Positions 8,185 through 17,433 of a stretch of DNA of 56,089 nucleotides are shown piece by piece; within the stretch, counting starts at the first letter, position 1; every line of letters starts with the position of its first letter. The position numbers and the translations under genes were made by a program. This stretch comes from an uncultured Fibrobacterota bacterium (GTDB lineage Bacteria > Fibrobacterota > Fibrobacteria > Fibrobacterales > Fibrobacteraceae). The notes beneath the pieces were generated by a model, which made no database searches, had not been told where the DNA came from, and was given only the letters and a program-made list of their open reading frames with translations. Location: contig CAIRAY010000190.1 of NCBI GenBank assembly GCA_903876665.1, positions 1 through 56,089 of the forward strand. The letters are read 5' to 3'.

Positions 8185-8226
8185 TTGGGTTAGGGCAAAT
8201 ATTGAAAATATTTTGAACTTGTCAAG

Positions 8227-8718
8227 TTACCTGGACAATTCAGCAACAATTTCTGCTTCGATCTCAGCAGGGGTCTGCCGGGAAAGGAAGCGCTTGCGGA
8301 CCTCTCCCTTACGGGAAACAAGGAATTTGGTGAAATTCCACTTGATGGGCTTGCGATCCTCCTCCCCCAGCGCGCGTTCCTTTAAAAAAGGAAACAAGGG
8401 GTGGGCCTCCGGACCATTTACCTTGACTTTTGCGAACAAAGGAAAGGTTACTCCGAATTTCACTGTACAGAATTCCCGGATCTGGGAATCATCCCCCGGT
8501 TCCTGTCCACCGAACTGATTGCAAGGAAACCCTAGGATTTCGAGACCCTGGGGCTGGTATTTCCGGTACATGGCCTCAAGGGCCGCATATTGCTTCGTGT
8601 GGCCACACTTGCTGGCAACATTCAGAATCAGCAAGACCTTCCCCTTGAAAGCAGGGAGCGCCACGGACTTCCCGTCAATGCTTTGCGCTTCAAACTGATA
8701 GATATCATCTGCAGACAT
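8227..8718 (-). CDS. Glutathione peroxidase family (thiol peroxidase)
   Basis: 163 residues, normal for bacterial BtuE/Gpx proteins. The peroxidatic Cys lies in LNVASKCGHTKQY; the FPCNQFGGQEPG stretch supplies the catalytic Gln, and IKWNFTKFLV the Trp and Asn of the catalytic tetrad. It reduces hydrogen and lipid peroxides in the cytoplasm; bacterial Cys-type members usually depend on thioredoxin. An AGGAG ribosome site precedes the ATG. It is a single gene, divergent from the methyltransferase. Confidence 0.93.
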   Translation of the reverse strand: MSADDIYQFEAQSIDGKSVALPAFKGKVLLILNVASKCGHTKQYAALEAMYRKYQPQGLEILGFPCNQFGGQEPGDDSQIREFCTVKFGVTFPLFAKVKVNGPEAHPLFPFLKERALGEEDRKPIKWNFTKFLVSRKGEVRKRFLSRQTPAEIEAEIVAELSR

Positions 8719-8837
8719 ATGGACTCCTTTTTTATCTTTATATGATAGCCACTTGCCGCATCGGTAGCGACTCGTTCGTCAATCCATGATGGCACTCCAT
8801 CGGACAAAACCGGCGGTAAATTTTATCCTTGGACCCA

Positions 8838-9752
8838 ATGACCCAAAAAAAGCCGAACCTACGTCCCGAAATCGATTTTGACTCCCTCCTTTCCCAAGGA
8901 GCCAATACCTACGATTCCGCAGTAGGCCATTGGTGGCACTCGCGCAGCATGGACCTGCCCCACCGCCGCGCCTACAAGCATATCGCCGAATCGACTCTTG
9001 CCTTCTGCCAGGCAAAATCCCTGCAGCCCAAAATGATTTTAGACTATGCCTGTGGCAGCGGAGCTATTTTGGGAGACTTGCTGCAGGCCTTTCCTAAGGC
9101 GCATCTTATTGGTCTGGACGGCTCGCGTCAGTTATTGCAGGGCGTGGCAAAAAGCCACCCGGACCTCAGTGAACTTTTGGACCAGCACGATGCGTTCCAT
9201 GCCTTTACCAAGCCGGTGAGCCTTGCCCTGACTAGCCTTCCCAACTTCCGCTTGCCCGAGCAGCTGTGCGATCTGGTGTTTTTGATTTTTCCAAACCTCG
9301 TGCCCGATCCCAAGCATCTTGGCGAATTCAACCGTCATGGCTACTGCAACAAAAAGGACAACGAGGTTGCCCGTATGCTCGCGCGATTCCGGGAAATGGA
9401 TCCGGACGACGAAACGGTGACCATGGACCCTGAAGATTTCTTTGACGAGCTCATGACCGCACGGGTATTTTCCCGGAATCTGAGACACCTGCTCCGGCCT
9501 GGTGGAATGCTGGTCCGGGTGGAGTATTCCCAAGCCAACCGCACAGAACTCACCGACCTGACCCAATGGCGCAGCCTGTTTGGCGAAGGAGCCCTGGAGA
9601 CTCCGATTAAGGGTGAAAAGTGCGAAAGTTTTTTTCGCGTTGTGGACTCAGAATACCGCAAATCCAAAGTAATCCAGGATGTTTTCCACCAAACCGGCGA
9701 CCCAGACGACAAAATCGGTGGCTATATGCTCACCGCCTTCGAAGCCATTTAG
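8838..9752 (+). CDS. Class I SAM-dependent methyltransferase
   Basis: 304 residues from the ATG at 8838; a TTG three codons upstream is an alternative. Motif I is ILDYACGSGAILGDLL at about residue 67, with the acidic motif II end LIGLDGSRQLL about 20 residues later, giving a Rossmann-fold methyltransferase. The acceptor is unknown. A later acidic stretch (MDPDDETVTMDPEDFFDEL) is unusual. There is no obvious partner gene; the next gene starts 42 bases downstream and encodes an exported protein. Confidence 0.8.
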   Translation: MTQKKPNLRPEIDFDSLLSQGANTYDSAVGHWWHSRSMDLPHRRAYKHIAESTLAFCQAKSLQPKMILDYACGSGAILGDLLQAFPKAHLIGLDGSRQLLQGVAKSHPDLSELLDQHDAFHAFTKPVSLALTSLPNFRLPEQLCDLVFLIFPNLVPDPKHLGEFNRHGYCNKKDNEVARMLARFREMDPDDETVTMDPEDFFDELMTARVFSRNLRHLLRPGGMLVRVEYSQANRTELTDLTQWRSLFGEGALETPIKGEKCESFFRVVDSEYRKSKVIQDVFHQTGDPDDKIGGYMLTAFEAI

Positions 9753-9794
9753 CATATATTTACTCTAACTCTTTTGTTGGATAGGAATTTTGAT

Positions 9795-10364
9795 ATGAAA
9801 CATTCTCTCGCAAATGTTTTGGTGGCCATGATTATTCTGGTTTCCCTGGCAAGTGCCCAATCCAAAAGCCTCCTCTTGCAACCCTTTGAGAACCACCAAG
9901 CCGTCACCGACCAAGAAGCCGCACGCATCAACGAAACTTTTGCGCTTCGCCTTCAGACCATCAAAACCTGGGCGATTGTGGATAGCGCAAAAACCCGCGA
10001 AGCCATTCCCCAAGGGCAACCTTGCGACCAGGATTGCCTGGTGAGCAGCGCTCAAAAGTTGAGTGCGGACCTGGTCATCATGGGATCGATCGAATCCACC
10101 TCCAAACCTGGCGTGGTCGATGTGAATGTTACCTTGATCGATCCAGCGACATGGCGCGAAGTGCAAAAAGAATCCATCACCATTGGCCCCGAAATTGAAA
10201 AGGGCCTCGGTCAAGTCTCGGGAATGGCCAAGCTTTTTGACGCCTCCAGCCAAACGGCAATTGTGCCGGAATCTAAACCAGACGAAGTCAGCAATGCCGC
10301 GGGTTGGGTGCTTGGTGGAGCTGCGCTCATGGTTCTTGGATTCGTGATCTATTCGATCCTTTAG
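9795..10364 (+). CDS. Small exported CsgG/TolB-like protein with C-terminal membrane anchor
   Basis: 189 residues from the ATG at 9795, which has an AGGAA site at 9783 and opens a signal peptide (HSLANVLVAMIILVSLASA). The body (KSLLLQPFENHQAVTDQEA; TWAIVDSAKTREAI; PCDQDCLVSSAQKLSADLVIMGSI) follows the N-terminal alpha/beta layout of CsgG/TolB-type periplasmic domains. A hydrophobic helix (GWVLGGAALMVLGFVIYSIL) ends the chain, so it may sit tail-anchored facing the periplasm. The same Cys-x3/4-Cys plus D-x-x-I-x-G signature recurs in the next gene and in the FGE-fold protein at 21867-23246. Confidence 0.65.
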   Translation: MKHSLANVLVAMIILVSLASAQSKSLLLQPFENHQAVTDQEAARINETFALRLQTIKTWAIVDSAKTREAIPQGQPCDQDCLVSSAQKLSADLVIMGSIESTSKPGVVDVNVTLIDPATWREVQKESITIGPEIEKGLGQVSGMAKLFDASSQTAIVPESKPDEVSNAAGWVLGGAALMVLGFVIYSIL

Positions 10365-10407
10365 TTTGGAAGCGTCCTAAATATCCCCAAACTGATCATT
10401 TCTTTCA

Positions 10408-10436
10408 TTGATTTGATTCGCAACTTTGGATACAAT
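10408..10436 (+). promoter_or_regulatory. Sigma-70-type promoter for the surface-protein operon
   Basis: TTGATT (10408-10413), a 17-base spacer, then TACAAT (10431-10436). Transcription would begin near 10443, about 26 bases before the ATG of the CsgG-like gene. Spacing is ideal and both boxes match 4-5 of 6 consensus bases. Confidence 0.55.
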
Positions 10437-10468
10437 CAAGGCGCGAACCTTTAATTAGGAGTTCCTTG

Positions 10469-11530
10469 ATGACCCGTTTTTCAAAGTTGATTTCTTTTTT
10501 TCTCCTTTTGTTGGCCACAAGCCCCACCTGGTCGCTGGATACCTTCACGCTAATTAGCGGAAAGGAAAAGACAGGAGCCCTGCTGAAAATTGCCGGTGAT
10601 TCGCTATGGCTCACGGCCACCAACGCCAAGGGAACCATGGACACGCTCATTTTGCCCAAGGAGCGCCTGTCCAAAATTAAGCTGGCTTCGGGCGATACCG
10701 TGAGCCTTGCGTTGACCCAATGGCCAGTACCCAGCGATGATGAATGGGGAACCAACAGCAAGCGAACCCAACCTAAACCCCAAGTTGCCATCATCAGCTT
10801 CGTGGGGGATAAAAGCTCTACCCCCGAACAGCTCGATGCAATCACCGAACGCTTTCAAACCGAAGTAAGTGCCACCAACCAATTTGTAATTCTAAACCGG
10901 AACCAAATTGATCTAATTCTTAAAGAACAGGGGTTCCAACAAAGCGGTACATGCAGCTCTTCGGAATGCCAAGTCAAGGTCGGGCAATTGCTGGGTGTCG
11001 ACAAGTTGATCACTGGAAAAGTTGTGACCTTCGGGGGAATCTATTCCATCAATATTGGCTATATGAATGTCGAAACCGGAGTGATCGAGCATTCCATTTC
11101 CTTCGAAGTACAAGGCACGCTGGTCAATGTGCTGACCAGTGGTTGCAAGGAGGGTGCAGACCGGCTTGTGGCCAAGGTTTTTCCAGGCTTGGGGTACACG
11201 CCAACAACACTCGCGCCCGTAGCGAAACAGGCCGATCCGATTCGTGCGCTCCCTACCCCGCCCCAAAAGAAACCACACAGCTCCAAATCCAAATGGGTAG
11301 CCATAGCCTTCGATGCGCTCGCTGCAGGAGCCTTGGGCTTTGGTCTTTACCAAAATAACCAAGCCAGCTCCACCCTGAATACCTACAGGGGCTTGGGAGA
11401 AAGCCTGGCCTCTCAAGAGTACGATCGCGCATGGACCAAGGTCACCGACGCACGAACGCTCAGGAACATCGGGTATTTTGCTGCGGCCGGACTGCTGGCG
11501 ACTGGCCTCACAATCCATTTTGCATTCTGA
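10469..11530 (+). CDS. CsgG-like exported protein
   Basis: 353 residues from the ATG at 10469 (TAGGAG at about 10456); a TTG one codon earlier is in frame. A signal peptide (MTRFSKLISFFLLLLATSPTWS) is followed by a small beta-rich domain (about 22-85). The CsgG-like core covers about residues 100-245: PQVAIISFVGDKS, NQFVILNRNQIDLILKEQGFQQSG, and the CSSSEC pair before VGQLLGVDKLITGKVVTF. The C-terminal part has two hydrophobic stretches (WVAIAFDALAAGALGFGLY; IGYFAAAGLLATGLTIHFAF). CsgG forms the outer-membrane channel for curli export; whether this relative makes a pore is inference. Directly upstream of the FISUMP genes. Confidence 0.75.
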   Translation: MTRFSKLISFFLLLLATSPTWSLDTFTLISGKEKTGALLKIAGDSLWLTATNAKGTMDTLILPKERLSKIKLASGDTVSLALTQWPVPSDDEWGTNSKRTQPKPQVAIISFVGDKSSTPEQLDAITERFQTEVSATNQFVILNRNQIDLILKEQGFQQSGTCSSSECQVKVGQLLGVDKLITGKVVTFGGIYSINIGYMNVETGVIEHSISFEVQGTLVNVLTSGCKEGADRLVAKVFPGLGYTPTTLAPVAKQADPIRALPTPPQKKPHSSKSKWVAIAFDALAAGALGFGLYQNNQASSTLNTYRGLGESLASQEYDRAWTKVTDARTLRNIGYFAAAGLLATGLTIHFAF

Positions 11531-11541
11531 GGATTGAGAAT

Positions 11542-12426
11542 ATGAACATCGCAAAAACAGTCCTCTTCATTTTTGCTGGATTAACGACATCCGTAGTCTC
11601 TTTTGGCTGTAGCCAAGGTTCCCGTGACAATACCTTTGATCCAAACGGAATTGCTTACTCTGCATCATCCTCAAGCAACACAACCTCCTCCGGCCAGTCC
11701 TCGTCTTCTGAATTGGGTTCTTCTTCAAGTAGTTCCTCAGGCGAATCCATATCCGGATTTTGTGCCACCCCAAACAATTGCGGGTCTTTTGAGGATACCC
11801 GTGGCGATACCACATCCTACAAGTGGATCAAGATTGGCACCCAGACCTGGATGGCGCAAAATTTGAATTACGGGTCTCAAGTCCTTGATTCTTTAGGTGA
11901 CGCCAGCCAATCGAATGACAGCAAAGCAGAAAAATTTTGCTATGACGATGAAAGCAGTAAATGCGATACGGAGGGTGGTTTATACCAGTGGGCCGAGGCC
12001 ATGGCCCTGCCGAGTATTTGCGACACCACTCTTTGCGCAGATTCCATTAAAAGCCCGATCCACCAAGGAATTTGTCCCAAAAACTGGCACATCCCGAGTG
12101 CAGCAGAGTGGGACACTTTGGGAACATTCCTTAGCACGGCGGACTCCGCTGGAGCTATGCTGAAACTCAATGGAACAGGCTTCGAAAATTGGGATGCCAG
12201 CACCTACAACAAAGGCAATCCCTACGAATTTTCGGCGCAACCCACTGGCCTGCGCTTTGACGGTGGTGGTTTTTATAGTCGTGGAAGCCTCGCCATTTTT
12301 TGGGAAGCTGCCGAAATTGATGCCTTTAATGCGAACGACCGCAACCTCGATACCAACCATACCAACCTTTTCAAAATTCCCGATATCAAGTTGTCCGGAT
12401 TTTCTGTCCGGTGCATCCAGGATTAG
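11542..12426 (+). CDS. FISUMP-domain lipoprotein
   Basis: 294 residues from the ATG at 11542, 11 bases after the CsgG-like stop. The signal peptide ends in VVSFGC, a plausible lipobox, so the protein is probably lipidated. A serine-rich linker (about residues 40-72) leads to one FISUMP domain: YKWIKIGTQTWMAQNLNYGS, YQWAEAMALP, GICPKNWHIPSAAEWDTL, then FSVRCIQD at the very end. FISUMP domains occur in many surface proteins of Fibrobacter; their biochemical role is not established. Confidence 0.88.
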   Translation: MNIAKTVLFIFAGLTTSVVSFGCSQGSRDNTFDPNGIAYSASSSSNTTSSGQSSSSELGSSSSSSSGESISGFCATPNNCGSFEDTRGDTTSYKWIKIGTQTWMAQNLNYGSQVLDSLGDASQSNDSKAEKFCYDDESSKCDTEGGLYQWAEAMALPSICDTTLCADSIKSPIHQGICPKNWHIPSAAEWDTLGTFLSTADSAGAMLKLNGTGFENWDASTYNKGNPYEFSAQPTGLRFDGGGFYSRGSLAIFWEAAEIDAFNANDRNLDTNHTNLFKIPDIKLSGFSVRCIQD

Positions 12427-12453
12427 CATTGAACATTTTCCCTTGGAGTTTAC

Positions 12454-15400
12454 ATGCTTAGGAAAAACCTTCGCCTTGTTCTCGGCATTTTGATCTTAGC
12501 TGGTTCCGCATTGGCGGTGACTGGCGTTGTTCTGGACAATCTGGGTAAAGTGGTTTCCCGCGTCAAAGTAGAACTTGTTGCAGAAGGCAGTTCCGTAATT
12601 ACCGGCTCTGATGGCAGTTTTACGTTGCTTCCCGCGAGCTCCATTATGGACAAGCAAAGTACCGAAGGGATCCAGGTGGCTCTGAAAAATGGTGTTTTGC
12701 AGTTCCATTTGCCGGTTAGCGTACAAGGTTCCCTGCGCACCACCGATATCCGGGGCAAGCAAGTCAACTCCTTGCCGAGCCAACGCCTTTCCGCGGGTGA
12801 CCATCAATACAGCCCGCTGGGCAATGTATTGGCAAAACCCGGTATTTACCTTGTTCAATATCAGCTAGGCAATCAAAAAGGCGTCCTCAAGCTTGCCGCA
12901 ACCAATACATTCAACACATACGGCAACAAACTCAACGCAGTCACCCCTGTTCTTCGCCTAACGCCCCAAAGCGCACCAGACTCGGTGCGGTTTTCCAAAA
13001 AAGGGTATACCTCCAAATCCATCGCCATCAATGATTATGACACCATTCTGGGGAATATTACCCTAGAAGGCGTGGCGACGATCTCTTCCTCGACTATGGC
13101 AGGGTCCTCGTCGAGCGTAGCAGGTTCTTCATCCGTTGATGCTTCGTCGTCAAGCGTTTCAGGGTCGTCTTCTTCCGTCGCGGGTTCTTCATCGAGCATA
13201 GCAGGGTTGTCGTCTTCGAGCATTGCTGGATCATCGTCGAGCGTTGATGCTTCGTCATCGAACGCAATGGGGTCGTCATCTTCGAGCGCTATACCCTCTT
13301 CCTCCTCAGTAATGGGGTTGACTGCGCAAACGATTACTTTCACAGCACCTGCCGACAAAATCTATGGTGCCACTCCGTTTACCTTGGAAGCAAATTCTAA
13401 TTCTGGACTTACTGTAGCCTTTACATCCGCAAATACGAATGTATGTACTGTGAGCGGACCCGTCGTGACGATCCTTGGCGCGGGTTCTTGCCAAATCACA
13501 GCGAGCCAACCGGGTAATGGAACCAACGCGCCCGCAAACGATGTTGTGCGAATTTTGAGTGTCGCAAAGAAATCCATCACCGTGACCGCCGCCGAAGCCA
13601 CATCCAGAGAATACGATGGAAGCATCACGATCCAAATCACCAATTATGCCTTTGATGGTGTTGTGAATTCGGATGATGTGCGCCTGACTACAGGAACCGT
13701 CCCGAACAAGAGTGTGGGAACAAACAAACCGGTGACTGTGATTGGTTCGTCATTGGGTGGAGCCATGGCTGGAAATTACACACTAACTACCTACACCGCA
13801 CTCACGGTGAACATCACTGCAAAGCCCCTTACCATTACTGGTGCATCCGTAATGGATAAGACTTACGATGGTACGACCACAGCCACCATTACCGGTGCGA
13901 CACTTTCCGGAAAAGTGGGTTCGGAGGCAGTCACTTTGTCTGTAGGAACAGCGACTTTTGCGAACAAGAATGTCGGTACAGGAAAGTCGGTAACGGTGAC
14001 CGGATCCGCCTTGGCTGGAGCAGATGCCAGCAATTACACACTCACAGAGATTAGCGGGATCACGGCGACCATTGCACAGAAACCCCTCACCGTGACAGGG
14101 GCCATCGCCTCGGACAAGGTCTACGACGGCACAACCACAGCCACCATTACCGGTGGGACACTTTCTGATATCGTGAGTCTTGATGCAGTGACTCTGACTG
14201 TCGGCACAGCGACGTTTGCGGACAAGAATGTTGGTACAGGAAAGTCGGTAACGGTGACCGGCTCCGCCTTGGGTGGAGCAGATGCCGGAAATTACACACT
14301 CACTGAGATTAGCGGGCTCACGGCGAATATTACCCCAGCGACCTTGACATTCACGAGCGCCAATCCGGGAACAAAGCTTACAGCTAATGGAGCGGCTTTT
14401 AGCAATAATTACACCGTTAGTCCTCTCTCGGCTTCCGTCACCTTTGCGTCCACAACGCCCTCCGTCTGCCTACTCACCTCCGGCATTGTGACTTTGGTTT
14501 CCGCAGGCTTATGCACCATCCAAGCAGCAGTTTCCGATGCTGGAAACTACGCAACCAGCACGGCCACCCAATCATTTGATGTGGATCAGTTTACGGATGC
14601 ACGGGACCAGAAGAAATACAAAATGACAAAAATATCCACCCAGATTTGGATGGCGGAGAACCTAAATTACGACACCCTCAATGGCACGGGGAGCTGGTGT
14701 TATGGAGTCACCTCCGGCAATTGCGATACTTATGGTCGTTTATATAATCTACCTACCGCCATCAATGTCTGCCCAGCTGGTTGGCACATGCCAACAGATA
14801 ACGAGTGGTGGAATACATTAATACCCGCCGTTGGAGGAGTTGGCACGGCGGGCAAAAAGCTCAAAGCCTTCTCAGACCTTTGGTCCATAAACACAGGGAC
14901 AAACGATTACGGATTTTCGGGCCTTCCCGGTGGTTTTTGGAATGGAAGCGCTTTCCAGGGAATCAATGAGGGCGGTTACTGGTGGTCGACAACGCAAACT
15001 CCTGCAAGCCTCGACAAATATATTACCCATGCCGCAGGTTATAACCACGACTTTATAGCAGGCAACGAAACTTCACCCTATTGGGGACAGTCCGTCCGTT
15101 GCGTCCAGGATCTGCCGACGGTCGTGACTGCGCCTGTATTTACCGTACCCGGCGGAAGTTATACGGCTCAACAAACGGTGAAAATCACCAGCGGCACGAC
15201 AGGTGCGAACATCTTCTACACCACCGATGGAAGCACGCCCACGGCATCATCCACACCGTATAGCGCACCCATCAACACCGTAAGCATCGGGTCGCAAACC
15301 ATCAAGGCAATTGCCATCAAAGCAGGACTGACGAATAGCGCGGTGATTGGCGCCACCTACGCCATAAGCCTGAAAGATATTCGCGATAGCAAATACTATA

Positions 15401-17340
15401 AGACCGTGACTATTGGCACACAGGTTTGGATGGCGGAGAATTTGAATGTTGGAACAAAATTGCTCAGCACAGGCGACCAGTCAAACGATGGAGTGACGCA
15501 GAAGTACTGCTACAATGATGACGAAGCCAAATGCACCGCCTATGGAGGTTTGTACCAATGGGCCGAGGCCCTGGAGCTAGCTAGCACGTACAATAGCAGT
15601 GCCGGCGCGGGCTTCATCAGCGCAGGAAACCACAAGGGCATTTGTCCTACGGGCTGGCATATTCCCAAAACTACAGAGTGGAATACCCTCGACACCTATC
15701 TTGGCTCAACTACGGCAGGAACCAAAATGAAACTAAACGTGGAGTGGTCCCCCACCAATACAGGCACCAATGCTTCCGGGTTTTCGGCACTGCCAGGGGG
15801 CTACCGCGTTGTCGGCAGTGGCTTTGGTGGTCTATCTGAAAGCGAATACTTTTGGGATGCCACGGAAGTCGATGGTTTGAATGCGAAAGTAGTCAATCTG
15901 TTCCAATCCAGCGCTACCCTAAATCCATCCAACATCCTAAAGACAGGGGGGTACTCCGTTCGTTGCCTCAAGGACCTTCCCTCTCAAACAATCAACTTCA
16001 CCGCACCTACCAGTAAAACCTACGGAGATGCTGCACTTCCCCTAACTGCAACGGCTACTTCAACGCTTGCGGTGACCTATGCATCTACGACTACGAGCGT
16101 ATGTACCGTAAGCGGAAGCATAGTGACCCTTGCGGGCGCAGGCACATGTTCCATCACCGCGAGCCAAGCGGGTAATGAGTACTTTAGTCCAGCAACCGAT
16201 GTGATCCGAACCTTCACCGTTGCCACGAAAGCTGTCACCGTGACCGCAACCCCAAAGACCAAGGTATTTGGGAGCGCGGATCCTGCATTAACCTTTACCA
16301 CGACCGGCTTAGTGGGTTCTGATGCGCTCACCGGTGGCCTCTCCCGCACAGGAGGTGAAGATGTGGGAGCGTACGCGATCACGAGCACACTCACCAACTC
16401 AAACTACGCGATCACCTTTATTAGTGCGGACCTGACGATCACCAAGGCGTCCTTTGTGTTCACAAGCGCCAACCCCGGCACAAAATTAACTGCAGATGGA
16501 TTTTCTTTCAGCAACACATTCACCGTTGGATCTGGTGTCACTGCTTCTTACGCCTCCATCACACCCTTGGTTTGCACGTATGCAATCTTTACAGTGACTT
16601 TGGTTCGCGCAGGGGTATGCACAATCCAAGCTACCGCATCTCCTCCTGGGAATTACAACACCGCAACTCAATCGTTTGATGTAGACATGTTTACGGATGC
16701 ACGTGACGGTAACAGGAAGTACAAACTCGTTAAAATTGGCACACAAACTTGGATGGCGGAGAATTTGAATTATGGCACCCAAGTTAACGGGACACTATCC
16801 ACCGCCAACCAATCGCAAGATGGCGTAGTCGAAAAGTATTGCTACGGCGATGATATCAACAATTGCAACACCGATGGGGGTTTGTATCAATGGGCTGAGG
16901 CCATGGCCTTGCCATCTGCCTGCAATACGGCGACTACCCCAGGCTGTGGCGGAGCCATTAACACCGGCAATCATCAAGGTCTTTGCCCCACGAACTGGCA
17001 CATCCCCAAGACAAGTGAATGGACAGCCCTGATTACTGCCCTTGGTGGGAGTGCCATAACTGCCGGTGGGAAGATGAAGCTCAACAACACCAATTATACC
17101 GAATGGAATGCCAGCACATACAATAACGGCAACTCATCAGGCTTCTCGGCCTTGCCTGCGGGCTACCGGGGCAGCACTGGAAATTTCTCTGATATAGGTA
17201 ACATGGATTTCTTCTGGGAAGCGTCCGAGAGCGACCTGAATAATGCGAACTACCGCCTTCTGAACCGATATACAGAGGCGATTCTTTTGGGTACTACTGA
17301 AAAGAAATACGGGTACTCCGTCCGCTGTGTCCAGGACTAA
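12454..17340 (+). CDS. Giant multidomain surface protein: three FISUMP domains, YDG/MBG repeats, chitobiase-C-like domain
   Basis: 1628 residues with a signal peptide (1-21). In order: a carboxypeptidase-regulatory-like beta domain (about 22-60); a sorting-like domain with DIRGKQV and LAKPGIYLVQYQ (about 88-150), unusual so close to the N-terminus; a serine-rich linker (about 209-287); an MBG-like domain (290-375); three YDG domains (376-625; KTYDGTTTATIT); an MBG-like domain; FISUMP-1 (713-886); a chitobiase-C-terminal-like domain (886-972; IFYTTDGSTPTASSTPYS); FISUMP-2 (973-1174); further MBG-like domains (1175-1412); FISUMP-3 (1413-1628). The architecture suggests a long adhesin or scaffold on the cell surface. 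Two YDG copies are almost identical in DNA 258 bases apart. Confidence 0.9.
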   Translation: MLRKNLRLVLGILILAGSALAVTGVVLDNLGKVVSRVKVELVAEGSSVITGSDGSFTLLPASSIMDKQSTEGIQVALKNGVLQFHLPVSVQGSLRTTDIRGKQVNSLPSQRLSAGDHQYSPLGNVLAKPGIYLVQYQLGNQKGVLKLAATNTFNTYGNKLNAVTPVLRLTPQSAPDSVRFSKKGYTSKSIAINDYDTILGNITLEGVATISSSTMAGSSSSVAGSSSVDASSSSVSGSSSSVAGSSSSIAGLSSSSIAGSSSSVDASSSNAMGSSSSSAIPSSSSVMGLTAQTITFTAPADKIYGATPFTLEANSNSGLTVAFTSANTNVCTVSGPVVTILGAGSCQITASQPGNGTNAPANDVVRILSVAKKSITVTAAEATSREYDGSITIQITNYAFDGVVNSDDVRLTTGTVPNKSVGTNKPVTVIGSSLGGAMAGNYTLTTYTALTVNITAKPLTITGASVMDKTYDGTTTATITGATLSGKVGSEAVTLSVGTATFANKNVGTGKSVTVTGSALAGADASNYTLTEISGITATIAQKPLTVTGAIASDKVYDGTTTATITGGTLSDIVSLDAVTLTVGTATFADKNVGTGKSVTVTGSALGGADAGNYTLTEISGLTANITPATLTFTSANPGTKLTANGAAFSNNYTVSPLSASVTFASTTPSVCLLTSGIVTLVSAGLCTIQAAVSDAGNYATSTATQSFDVDQFTDARDQKKYKMTKISTQIWMAENLNYDTLNGTGSWCYGVTSGNCDTYGRLYNLPTAINVCPAGWHMPTDNEWWNTLIPAVGGVGTAGKKLKAFSDLWSINTGTNDYGFSGLPGGFWNGSAFQGINEGGYWWSTTQTPASLDKYITHAAGYNHDFIAGNETSPYWGQSVRCVQDLPTVVTAPVFTVPGGSYTAQQTVKITSGTTGANIFYTTDGSTPTASSTPYSAPINTVSIGSQTIKAIAIKAGLTNSAVIGATYAISLKDIRDSKYYKTVTIGTQVWMAENLNVGTKLLSTGDQSNDGVTQKYCYNDDEAKCTAYGGLYQWAEALELASTYNSSAGAGFISAGNHKGICPTGWHIPKTTEWNTLDTYLGSTTAGTKMKLNVEWSPTNTGTNASGFSALPGGYRVVGSGFGGLSESEYFWDATEVDGLNAKVVNLFQSSATLNPSNILKTGGYSVRCLKDLPSQTINFTAPTSKTYGDAALPLTATATSTLAVTYASTTTSVCTVSGSIVTLAGAGTCSITASQAGNEYFSPATDVIRTFTVATKAVTVTATPKTKVFGSADPALTFTTTGLVGSDALTGGLSRTGGEDVGAYAITSTLTNSNYAITFISADLTITKASFVFTSANPGTKLTADGFSFSNTFTVGSGVTASYASITPLVCTYAIFTVTLVRAGVCTIQATASPPGNYNTATQSFDVDMFTDARDGNRKYKLVKIGTQTWMAENLNYGTQVNGTLSTANQSQDGVVEKYCYGDDINNCNTDGGLYQWAEAMALPSACNTATTPGCGGAINTGNHQGLCPTNWHIPKTSEWTALITALGGSAITAGGKMKLNNTNYTEWNASTYNNGNSSGFSALPAGYRGSTGNFSDIGNMDFFWEASESDLNNANYRLLNRYTEAILLGTTEKKYGYSVRCVQD
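13820..14335 (+). repeat. Tandem 258-bp repeats inside the giant FISUMP gene
   Basis: Two successive YDG-domain units are nearly identical in DNA. The stretch beginning GCGAC at 13951 recurs at 14209, an offset of 258 bases (86 codons), with only scattered mismatches over about 110 bases. A more diverged unit precedes them. Such repeats can change copy number by recombination without breaking the frame. Confidence 0.75.
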
Positions 17341-17364
17341 CATAAGGCAAGGTAAGTGCATAAG

Positions 17365-17393
17365 TTGACAAATCAGAGAAACAAGGCTAGATT
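17365..17393 (+). promoter_or_regulatory. Sigma-70-type promoter before the collagen-like lipoprotein
   Basis: TTGACA (17365-17370), exactly 17 bases, then TAGATT (17388-17393). The start site would be near 17400, with an AAAAGGAT ribosome site before the ATG at 17434. This suggests the last gene of the run can also be expressed alone. Confidence 0.6.
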
Positions 17394-17433
17394 CAATGCA
17401 ATTACCTGGCTTTTGCCAAAAAGGATATCTGCA

